Positions 31,555 to 38,576 of a stretch of 64,000 bases of DNA are shown piece after piece (the first letter of the stretch is position 1; each line of letters starts with the position of its first letter). The notes beneath the pieces were generated by a model, which was given only the letters and a program-made list of their open reading frames with translations, was not told the origin of the DNA and did not search any database. The DNA is from Cryptosporangium arvum DSM 44712 (GTDB lineage Bacteria; Actinomycetota; Actinomycetes; Mycobacteriales; Cryptosporangiaceae), in assembly GCF_000585375.1 (NCBI RefSeq), contig NZ_KK073874.1, forward strand, positions 6,044,894 through 6,108,893, read 5' to 3'. The position numbers and the translations under genes were made by a program.

Positions 31555-32547
31555 GTGAGGATTCTTGTCACCGGCGGCGCCGGATTCATCGGATCGCATT
31601 ACGTTCGCACGCTCCTGAGCGGCGGATACGCGGGTGCGGACGACTGGTCGGTGACGGTGCTGGACTCCCTCACCTACTCCGGGAACCTGCCGAACCTCGA
31701 CCCGGTCGCCGACCACCCCCGGTACACGTTCGTCAAGGGCGACATCACCGATGTCGATCTGGTGAACGATCTGATGCCCGGGCACGACGCGGTCGTGCAC
31801 TTCGCCGCCGAGTCGCACGTCGACCGGTCGATCCTCGGTGCCGCGCAGTTCGTCACCACGAACGTGCTGGGCACCCAGACGCTGCTCGAGGCCGCGCACC
31901 GCCACGGCACCGGCCGGTTCCTGCACGTCTCCACCGACGAGGTGTACGGCTCGATCGAGCTCGGCTCCTGGCCCGAGACCGACCCGCTGGCGCCCAACTC
32001 GCCGTACTCGGCGTCCAAGGCCGCCAGCGACCTGCTGGCGCTCGCCTACTTCCGCACCCACCACGTCGACGTCGTGGTGACCCGGTGCAGCAACAACTAC
32101 GGGCCGTACCAGTTCCCGGAGAAGGTCATCCCGCTGTTCGTCACCAACCTGCTGGACGGCAAGCCGGTGCCGCTCTACGGCGACGGCGGCAACGTGCGCG
32201 ACTGGCTGCACGTCGACGACCACTGCCGGGGTATCCAGCTGGCGCTGCGGGGCGGGCGGGCCGGCCAGGTCTACAACATCGGCGGCGGCACCGAGCTGAC
32301 CAACCGCGAGCTCACCCAGCTCCTGCTCGACGCCACCGGGCGGGACTGGGAGTCGTTCGTCACCCCGGTGGAGGACCGCAAGGGCCACGACCGGCGGTAC
32401 TCGGTCGACATCACGAAGATCCACACCGAACTGGGCTACTCCCCCGCCGTGCCGTTCGAGAAAGGCCTGGCCGAGACCGTGGCCTGGTACCGCGACCAGC
32501 GCGACTGGTGGGAGCCCCTCAAGCAGCGCGCAGCCCTGGAGAAGTAA
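31555..32547 (+). CDS. rfbB: dTDP-glucose 4,6-dehydratase
   Basis: A 330-residue extended SDR, second step of dTDP-rhamnose synthesis. NAD-binding VTGGAGFIGSHYVRTLL, DALTYSGNL-like region (DSLTYSGNLPNL), HFAAESHVDRSI, catalytic Thr-Asp-Glu (FLHVSTDEVYGSI) and the YSASKAASDLL motif are all present. GTG start with no ribosome-binding site; probably leaderless. First gene of the plus-strand glycan operon, followed 3 bases later by rfbD. Confidence 0.97.
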   Translation: MRILVTGGAGFIGSHYVRTLLSGGYAGADDWSVTVLDSLTYSGNLPNLDPVADHPRYTFVKGDITDVDLVNDLMPGHDAVVHFAAESHVDRSILGAAQFVTTNVLGTQTLLEAAHRHGTGRFLHVSTDEVYGSIELGSWPETDPLAPNSPYSASKAASDLLALAYFRTHHVDVVVTRCSNNYGPYQFPEKVIPLFVTNLLDGKPVPLYGDGGNVRDWLHVDDHCRGIQLALRGGRAGQVYNIGGGTELTNRELTQLLLDATGRDWESFVTPVEDRKGHDRRYSVDITKIHTELGYSPAVPFEKGLAETVAWYRDQRDWWEPLKQRAALEK

Positions 32548-32550
32548 GTC

Positions 32551-33429
32551 GTGCGCTGGCTGATCACCGGCGCCGGAGGCGCCCTCGGACACGACCTCCG
32601 CTCGCTGCTGCCCGACGCGACGGCGGCGACGCGCGCGGAGCTGGACATCACCGATCCCGACGCCGTCCGCGCCGCCGTGGACGGGCACGACGTCGTGGTC
32701 AACACCGCCGCGTACACCGCGGTGGACGCGGCCGAGTCGGACGAGGCCGCCGCGACCCGGGTGAACGGGTTCGGCGTCGCGTTCCTCGCCGAGGCCTGCG
32801 CCGCCACCGGGGCCACGCTGCTGCAGGTCTCGACGGACTACGTGCTGCCGGGGGATGCGTCCTCCCCCTGCCCCGAGGACTCCCCCACCGACCCGGTGAA
32901 CGCGTACGGGCGCAGCAAGCTGGCCGGCGAGCAGGCCGTGCTCTCGGCGCTGCCCGAACGCGGCTACGTCGTGCGCACCGCGTGGCTCTACGGCGAGAAC
33001 GGCACCAACTTCGTGGCGACGATGCTCAAGCTGGCCGCCGCGCGCCCCACCGTGAGCGTGGTCGACGACCAGCACGGGCAGCCGACCTGGACGGCCGCGC
33101 TGGCCGCACAGCTGGTCGCGCTCGGGCAGGCCGCCCGGGACGGCCGGGCGGCCCCGGGCGTCTACCACGGCACCGCGAGCGGGCAGACCACCTGGCACGG
33201 GCTGACGCAGGCGATCTACTCGCTGGCCGGGCTGGATCCGGCCCGGGTCGAGACCACCACCAGCGACGCGTTCCCGCGCCCGGCGAAGCGGCCGGCCTAC
33301 AGCGTGCTCGGGCACGACCGCTGGGCCGCCTCGGGGGTGGCCGTGCAGCCGCACTGGCACGACCAGCTCGAAGAAGCGCTCAAGCGGCCGGCGTTCGCCC
33401 AACTCGTCGACGCGGCGCACACCTCGTGA
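32551..33429 (+). CDS. rfbD: dTDP-4-dehydrorhamnose reductase
   Basis: A 292-residue extended SDR, last step to dTDP-L-rhamnose. RWLITGAGGALGHDL is the nucleotide-binding loop, DITDPDAVRAAV and NTAAYTAVDAAESDE are family signatures, and the catalytic motif is STDYVLPGD with YGRSKLAGE. In most RfbD proteins the STDYVF segment has Phe; here Leu is a minor variation. Its stop overlaps the GTG start of the flippase gene. Confidence 0.95.
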   Translation: MRWLITGAGGALGHDLRSLLPDATAATRAELDITDPDAVRAAVDGHDVVVNTAAYTAVDAAESDEAAATRVNGFGVAFLAEACAATGATLLQVSTDYVLPGDASSPCPEDSPTDPVNAYGRSKLAGEQAVLSALPERGYVVRTAWLYGENGTNFVATMLKLAAARPTVSVVDDQHGQPTWTAALAAQLVALGQAARDGRAAPGVYHGTASGQTTWHGLTQAIYSLAGLDPARVETTTSDAFPRPAKRPAYSVLGHDRWAASGVAVQPHWHDQLEEALKRPAFAQLVDAAHTS

Positions 33430-34751
33430 CGTGGGCCCGGCTACGCGCGCTCCTCGGGAGCGCCGCGTCCGTGGGCGCCGGGTACCTGGTGCTCGGCGGC
33501 GCCGGGTACCTGTTCCTCGCGGTCGCCAGCCGGGTCTTCGACGAGGCCGCGTACTCGGCGCTCGCGTCGGTGTACCTGCTCGTCAACATCATCGGCCCCG
33601 GGTTGTTCGCGGCCGTCGAGCAGGAGACCAGCCGGAACGTCTCGACGCGGCTGGCCCGCGGCGAGGACCCCGGGCCGGTCGTACGCCGGCTCGCGCTGCT
33701 CTCGGCCGGTCTCTTCGCCGGCATCGCGGTCGTGACGCTGGCGCTCTCCCCCGTGCTGCTGCCCGACGTGCTGCACGGCAACACGGTGCTGCTGGCCGGC
33801 TTGCTGGTCGCGAGCGCGTCCTACGCCGTGGTGTCGGTGACCCGCGGCAACTTCGGCGGGCGCCACGCGTTCGGCCGGTACGGCACCTCGGTGGGCACCG
33901 AGGGCACCGTGCGGCTCGTGGCCGCGGTCGGGCTGGCCGTGCTCGCGCTCGCCGGCGCGGCGGTCGCCGGGGCGTCGAGCCTGTACGGCCTGGTGTTCTG
34001 CGTGGCACCCGCGGTGGCGGTCGTGCTGACCGCGGGTTGGTTCACCCGCGACCTGCGCGGCGGCCCGAGCGCCACGGACGCCGCACCGGAACCGATCGGG
34101 CCGCTCGTCCGCAGCACCGGGCTGCTCACCGTGGCCTGGGGGCTGTCGCTGGCGATCGCGAACGCGGCGCCGGTCGTGGTCAGCGCGCTGTCGGAGAACG
34201 ACGCCGCGAACGCGGCGTTCGCGTCCGCGGTGGTGCTGGCCCGGATCCCGCTGTTCGTGTTCCAGGGCGCGCAGTCGCTGGTCCTCCCGTCGTTCTCCCG
34301 GGCCGCGGCCTCGGCTGATCCGGGCGCGCTGCGCCGGGCGGTCCGGCCGGCGTTGCTGCTCGTCGCCGTCGTCGGTGCGTTGGCGGTGCTGGTCAGCGCG
34401 GTCCTCGGCGGTTGGCTCGGGCGCCTCGCGTTCGGCCCGTCGTTCACCAGTTCCGACGCGCTGGTCACCGCGCTGATGGTCGGTACCGTCGCCGGCATGG
34501 CCGTGCAGATCGTCCAGCCGGCGCTGCTCGCACTGGGCCGGCACCGCTGGGTCGCCGGCGGCTGGGTGGTCGGCCTGATCGTGTTCGCGGCCTCGTTCGC
34601 GTTGCCGTTCGAGCCGGTCACCGACGCCGTGATCGCCCAGCTGGCCAGCGCCGCCGCGACGATCGGCGTGCTCGGCGCGGTCCTGTACCGGGCGCTCCGG
34701 CCCGCCCCCGCCCCCGCGCGTGAGGAGTTCAGCGATGTCCAACCCGCCTGA
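33426..34751 (+). CDS. Lipopolysaccharide/teichoic-type flippase (MOP superfamily)
   Basis: A 441-residue polytopic protein with about 12 membrane segments, resembling Wzx/MATE-type polysaccharide transporters. The opening VGAGYLVLGGAGYLFLAVASRVFDEAAYSALAS is typical. The role is to flip lipid-linked glycan across the membrane. The GTG overlaps the rfbD stop (GTGA), so the much longer open frame upstream, which runs through rfbD and rfbB out of frame, is ignored. The last 17 bases overlap the following glycosyltransferase gene. Confidence 0.88.
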   Translation: MTWARLRALLGSAASVGAGYLVLGGAGYLFLAVASRVFDEAAYSALASVYLLVNIIGPGLFAAVEQETSRNVSTRLARGEDPGPVVRRLALLSAGLFAGIAVVTLALSPVLLPDVLHGNTVLLAGLLVASASYAVVSVTRGNFGGRHAFGRYGTSVGTEGTVRLVAAVGLAVLALAGAAVAGASSLYGLVFCVAPAVAVVLTAGWFTRDLRGGPSATDAAPEPIGPLVRSTGLLTVAWGLSLAIANAAPVVVSALSENDAANAAFASAVVLARIPLFVFQGAQSLVLPSFSRAAASADPGALRRAVRPALLLVAVVGALAVLVSAVLGGWLGRLAFGPSFTSSDALVTALMVGTVAGMAVQIVQPALLALGRHRWVAGGWVVGLIVFAASFALPFEPVTDAVIAQLASAAATIGVLGAVLYRALRPAPAPAREEFSDVQPA

Positions 34752-35757
34752 GCGGGTCAGCGCGGTGGTTCTGGCCTACAAGGCCGAACCCTGGCTGCAG
34801 CGTGCGGTCGAGGCGCTGCTGGCGTCGGAGAAGGTCGCGGTCGACGTCGTGCTCGTCGACAACGGCTGCACGACCGACGACGTCGAGATCCTGGAGAAGC
34901 TGGACGGGGTCACCGTGGTGCGCCCGGGCATCAACACCGGGTTCGCCGGCGGCTGCAACCTGGGGGCGAGGTCCGCGACCGGTGAGTACCTGGCCCTGGT
35001 CAACGGCGACGCCGTGGTCGAGCCGACGACGATGGCCCGCCTGGTCGAGGAGGCGTCGAAGCCCGACGTCGGCATCGCGGTGGCCAGCGTGCGCCTCGCC
35101 GAGGACCCGACGCTGCTCAACGCGGGCGCGAACCCGATCCACGTGCTCGGGTTGTCGTGGTCGGGCCGGATGGGTGAGCCGGAGACGCTCACCGAGCCGG
35201 TCGAGACCGCCGGGGCGTCCGGCGCGTGCGTCGTGGTGCCGAAGGCGCACTGGGACGCGCTCGGCGGGTTCGACGAGGAGTACTTCGCCTACCACGAGGA
35301 CGCGGATCTCTCGATCCGCACCTGGCGCACCGGGCTCCGGGTGCTCTACGTGCCGGACGCCATCGCGGTGCACCGGTACGAGTTCTCACGCAACGACTTC
35401 AAGATGTACCTGGTCGAGCGCAACCGGTTGCTGTTCGTCTCGACGCTGTGGAGCGGTAAGGCGCTGGTGCTGCTGGCGCTGCCGCTGGCCGGGCTGGAGG
35501 CCGCGATGACGCTGATGGCGGTGTCGCAGGGCTGGTTCCCGGCGAAGGTGAAGGGCTGGCGGTGGCTGCTGAGCCATCGCGGGCACATCCGGGCCCGTCG
35601 CCGGGAGCTGCGTGCCGAAGCGACGGTTCCCGACCGCGTCTGGATGCGGCGTCTGACGACGAAAGTCGACGCTTCGGTCATTCCGGTACCAGCTTTGGCC
35701 GGCACGGTCAACAGTCTGGTCACGATCTGGTGGAAGGTCGCTCACCGGTGGGTATGA
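34735..35757 (+). CDS. GT2 glycosyltransferase, probable rhamnosyltransferase
   Basis: A 340-residue GT-A enzyme. It has RVSAVVLAYKAEPWLQRAVE, the nucleotide motif VVLVDNGCTTDD, NTGFAGGCNLGARSATGEYL, the metal site LVNGDAVVEP, and acceptor/catalytic region SGACVVVPKAHWDALGGFDE followed by YHEDADLSIRTWRTG. These are hallmarks of WbbL-like rhamnosyltransferases. A membrane-associating hydrophobic region lies near 245-270. Start: ATG 34735 with tgaggag upstream. Its stop overlaps the next gene (ATGA), and its position after rfbB-rfbD supports dTDP-rhamnose as donor. Confidence 0.92.
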   Translation: MSNPPERVSAVVLAYKAEPWLQRAVEALLASEKVAVDVVLVDNGCTTDDVEILEKLDGVTVVRPGINTGFAGGCNLGARSATGEYLALVNGDAVVEPTTMARLVEEASKPDVGIAVASVRLAEDPTLLNAGANPIHVLGLSWSGRMGEPETLTEPVETAGASGACVVVPKAHWDALGGFDEEYFAYHEDADLSIRTWRTGLRVLYVPDAIAVHRYEFSRNDFKMYLVERNRLLFVSTLWSGKALVLLALPLAGLEAAMTLMAVSQGWFPAKVKGWRWLLSHRGHIRARRRELRAEATVPDRVWMRRLTTKVDASVIPVPALAGTVNSLVTIWWKVAHRWV

Positions 35758-36608
35758 GTAGCGACGCGCGATTAGAGTCCGTGGGAATCGAGAGCGAAGG
35801 CGAGAGCATCGTGACGGACGAGGATCCGGCTCTGCTGAGTAGCGCGGAGGTGGCCGAGAGCACCGGCGTCGAAACGCCCGCGGTCGCCGAAGGTGACCTG
35901 CACGAGGCGCCGCCGGTCGACGTCCCCGACAACAAGGACGTCTGGCTGGTGATCCCGGTCTACAACGAGGCCCAGGTCATCGCCGACGTCGTCGAGCACG
36001 CCCGCCGGACGTTCCCGAACATCGTCTGCGTCGACGACGGGAGCCGGGACGGTTCGGCGGCGGCGATCGCGCCGACCGGGGCCCACCTCGTCCAGCACCC
36101 GATCAACATGGGTCAGGGCGCCTCGCTGGAGACCGGCCTGCGGTACGCGCTGTCCCGCCCGGGCGCCGAGTACTTCGTGACGTTCGACGCCGACGGCCAG
36201 CACCGCGTCGAGGACGCGCTGCGGATGCTGGAGGTGGCGCGCTCCGGCCAGGCCGACGTGGTGCTCGGTTCACGGTTCCTGGAGTCGAAGGAAACCGTGC
36301 CGTGGCTGAAGCGGTTCGTGCTCAAGACCGTCGTGGCGCTCAGCCCCACGGCACGCAAACTGAAGCTCACCGACGCGCACAACGGGCTGCGGGTGCTCAA
36401 CCGGCCGGCCGCCGAGGGGCTGCGCATCCGGATGAACGGCATGGCGCACGCTTCCGAGATCGTCGGCAAGCTGGCCCGCTCGGACCTGCGTGTCACCGAG
36501 ATCCCGGTGACGATCCTCTACACCGACTACTCGCGGGCCAAGGGCCAGTCCCTGGTCAATGGCGTCAACATCCTGTTCGAGCTCTCCATGCGGCACCGAG
36601 GCGTCTGA
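35754..36608 (+). CDS. GT2 glycosyltransferase of the polyprenyl-phosphate type
   Basis: A 284-residue enzyme. The first 60 residues are acidic and probably disordered. The GT-A domain opens VWLVIPVYNEAQVIADVVEHA, with IVCVDDGSRDGS, HPINMGQGASLETGL, the metal motif FDADGQHRVED and VVLGSRFLESKE, typical of DPM1/polyprenyl-phosphate-sugar synthases. No C-terminal membrane helices are present, so it is the soluble form, likely working with the DUF2304 membrane protein next door. That pairing recurs in actinobacteria. Confidence 0.93.
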   Translation: MSSDARLESVGIESEGESIVTDEDPALLSSAEVAESTGVETPAVAEGDLHEAPPVDVPDNKDVWLVIPVYNEAQVIADVVEHARRTFPNIVCVDDGSRDGSAAAIAPTGAHLVQHPINMGQGASLETGLRYALSRPGAEYFVTFDADGQHRVEDALRMLEVARSGQADVVLGSRFLESKETVPWLKRFVLKTVVALSPTARKLKLTDAHNGLRVLNRPAAEGLRIRMNGMAHASEIVGKLARSDLRVTEIPVTILYTDYSRAKGQSLVNGVNILFELSMRHRGV

Positions 36609-36611
36609 GTC

Positions 36612-37037
36612 ATGGTCAACGTCATCCAGTTCCTGCTGCTGCTGTCCGTGGTGGCGGTGCTCTTCTACTTCGTCCGTAGCCAGCACGGCGTGCGGCTGCA
36701 GGCCAGCAAGCGGCTCGCGTTCATCGCGTTCCTGATCTTCACCGCGTACGCCGTGCTCCGCCCGGACGACGTCACCTGGGTCGCGCACAAGGTGGGCGTC
36801 GGCCGCGGTGCCGACCTGGTGCTGTACGCCACCGTCGTCGCGTTCGTGTTCGTCGTCATCAACTTCTACCTGCGCACGCGGGAGATGGAACGGCGGATCA
36901 CCGAGCTGGCGCGGGCGGTGGCGCTGCGCGACGCCGAGATCCTCAACCAGCACCGTCTGCCGCTGACCCCGTCGGCCCAGCCCGACGCGGACGAGGCGAT
37001 GCTGGCCGCCGTGGTGGCCGAAGGCGGCCAGCGCTAA
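36612..37037 (+). CDS. DUF2304 family membrane protein
   Basis: A 141-residue protein with three membrane segments (VIQFLLLLSVVAVLFYFV; RLAFIAFLIFTAYAVL; LVLYATVVAFVFVVINFYL) and the cytoplasmic helix RTREMERRITELARAVALRDAE, a DUF2304 hallmark. It almost always follows a DPM1-like glycosyltransferase and probably anchors it to the membrane. It is the last gene of the glycan operon; a tandem repeat begins at the base after its stop codon. Confidence 0.9.
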   Translation: MVNVIQFLLLLSVVAVLFYFVRSQHGVRLQASKRLAFIAFLIFTAYAVLRPDDVTWVAHKVGVGRGADLVLYATVVAFVFVVINFYLRTREMERRITELARAVALRDAEILNQHRLPLTPSAQPDADEAMLAAVVAEGGQR

Positions 37038-37172
37038 GGCGGCCAGTTCTCGGGGCGGCCAGTTCTCGGGGCGGCCAGTTCTCGGGGCGGCCAGTTCTCG
37101 GGGCGGCCAGTTCTCGGGGCGGCCCGGCTCGGAAGGCGGCCCAGCTTCGGGGCGGCCCGGCTTCGGGGCCGG
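37038..37172. repeat. 16-base tandem repeat array filling the gap after DUF2304
   Basis: Five perfect copies of ggcggccagttctcgg run from 37038 to 37117. They are followed to 37172 by three degenerate copies of the variant ggggcggcccggcttc. The array starts immediately after one stop codon and ends at the stop of the convergent TetR gene, so it is the whole intergenic region. The variant unit matches the repeat at 10276-10318 except for one base. Confidence 0.9.
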
Positions 37173-37739
37173 TCAGCTGTGGGGGCGCATGCCGGCCAGG
37201 GCGTAGCCGAGCATGCGGACGGCGCTGCGCTCGGCGTCGGACGCATCGGCATTCGCCAGCGCCAAGCCGTTGATGAGCCGCAGCAGATCGCTGACCGGCA
37301 CCTCGGCGCGCAGCGCGCCGGCGGCCTGGGCGCGGGCCAGCAGGCGCCCGGCCGAGTCCTGCATGGTGGCGTAACACCAGGTGCTGTCGGTGCGTTCGGT
37401 GCGCAGCGCGGCGGCCATCCCCCGGTTGCGGATCGAGTGACGCAGCACGGCCTCGAGCCACGTGCCGAGCGCCGCGGCCGGGTCGGGGTCGTCCAGCCGG
37501 GCGGCGGCCTGCGCGCACAGTTCGTCGATCTGCTCGTGGAACACCGCTTCGAGCAGCGCGGCCCGGGTCGGGAAGTGCCGGTAGAGCGTTCCCGACCCGA
37601 CGCCGGCGCGGCGGGCGATGTCGTCGAGCGAAGCCTCGGCGCCGTGCTGGGCGACGGCTTCGCGGGCGGCGTCGAGCAACCGGTCGTAGTTCCGGCGGGC
37701 GTCCGCGCGCTGCGGGCGACGGGCGGTTACCGGAGACAT
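37173..37739 (-). CDS. TetR-family transcriptional regulator
   Basis: A 188-residue TetR regulator. The N-terminal HTH is RRNYDRLLDAAREAVAQHGAEASLDDIARRAGVGSGTLYRHFPTR in two overlapping stretches (about 15-60). The C-terminal ligand/dimer domain has LLRLINGLALANADASDAERSAVRML, as in the SCO/YxaF-like TetR_C group. It follows the glutathione peroxidase gene by 13 bases on the same strand, so the two are probably co-transcribed. It may regulate that operon or an unrelated efflux gene. Confidence 0.92.
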   Translation of the reverse strand: MSPVTARRPQRADARRNYDRLLDAAREAVAQHGAEASLDDIARRAGVGSGTLYRHFPTRAALLEAVFHEQIDELCAQAAARLDDPDPAAALGTWLEAVLRHSIRNRGMAAALRTERTDSTWCYATMQDSAGRLLARAQAAGALRAEVPVSDLLRLINGLALANADASDAERSAVRMLGYALAGMRPHS

Positions 37740-37752
37740 GCCCCGGATAGTA

Positions 37753-38238
37753 CTAGCGCAGCTGCCCCTCGATCGCGTCCACGATCTCCGGGGCTTCCGG
37801 CCCGGTCTGCGGGCGGAACCGGCGCACGACCGCGCCGTCCGCGTCGACCAGGAACTTCTCGAAGTTCCACTGGACGTCGCCGGCCTCGCCCTCGGCGTCG
37901 GCGTGCGTCGTGAGCTCGGCGTAGACCGGGTGCCGGTTCTCGCCGTTGACCTCGATCTTCTCGAACAGTGGGAACGTCACGCCGTAGGTGGCCGAGCAGA
38001 ACTCCTGGATCTCCTCGGCGGTGCCGGGTTCCTGGCCCATGAACTGGTTGCACGGGAAGCCGAGGACGGTGAAGTTCTTGCCGGCGTACTTCTGTTGCAG
38101 CCGCTCGAGGCCCTCGTACTGGGGGGTGAGGCCGCACTTGGAGGCCACGTTCACCAGGAGCAGCGTCTGCCCCGCGTAGTCCCGGAGGCTGGCCGCTTCG
38201 CCGGAGAGCGTGCGCAGCGGGATGTCGTAGATCGCCAT
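37753..38238 (-). CDS. Glutathione peroxidase-family thiol peroxidase
   Basis: A 161-residue thioredoxin-fold peroxidase. The catalytic tetrad is intact: peroxidatic Cys in VNVASKCGLTPQYEGL, Gln in VLGFPCNQFMGQEPG, and Trp and Asn in DVQWNFEKFLVD. Although named for glutathione, bacterial Cys-type members usually use thioredoxin; actinomycetes lack glutathione, so mycothiol or thioredoxin is more likely. It reduces hydroperoxides in the cytoplasm. First gene of a pair with TetR. Confidence 0.93.
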   Translation of the reverse strand: MAIYDIPLRTLSGEAASLRDYAGQTLLLVNVASKCGLTPQYEGLERLQQKYAGKNFTVLGFPCNQFMGQEPGTAEEIQEFCSATYGVTFPLFEKIEVNGENRHPVYAELTTHADAEGEAGDVQWNFEKFLVDADGAVVRRFRPQTGPEAPEIVDAIEGQLR

Positions 38239-38348
38239 GGGTGGAGATTAGCTCTGGACGGCAGGTATCGAGCGCATGCGTCGATGCATGAAGCGTGGGT
38301 GTGGTTCCGGGCAATCATCTCCTCACCGCTCAGGTTCGAGGGAGGCCC

Positions 38349-38576
38349 ATGAGCCAGCCGATATCGTTCCCCCGCCCGCGGATGCGGCCCGAGGACTCGT
38401 ACATCCGCTCCGCCCCCGAACGACTTCCCAAGCGTGTGCCCGGCGCCGCGTTGCGCGGTGTACCCGGCGCGCGCCGGGCCGAGCAACCCCGGCTCGACTG
38501 GCAGCCCTATCCGCCCCGGCGGCGCGGGTTCTTCGCCCGGCTGCTCACACGGGCAATCGGAGCACTTCGTCGATAG
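38349..38576 (+). CDS. Small basic hypothetical protein
   Basis: A 75-residue Arg/Pro-rich protein (MSQPISFPRPRMRPEDSYIR to LTRAIGALRR), with a short amphipathic or membrane-binding end (FFARLLTRAIGAL). The ATG has ggagg three bases upstream. The last 32 bases overlap the end of the convergent hybrid-kinase gene. No family recognised. Confidence 0.55.
   Translation: MSQPISFPRPRMRPEDSYIRSAPERLPKRVPGAALRGVPGARRAEQPRLDWQPYPPRRRGFFARLLTRAIGALRR

Noticed and set aside
32085-33425. Upstream extension of the flippase frame
   Set aside because: It overlaps rfbB and rfbD out of frame; the GTGA overlap with rfbD marks the true start.
37038-37172. CRISPR-like array
   Set aside because: The repeat copies are directly adjacent, with no spacers, and no cas genes are nearby.
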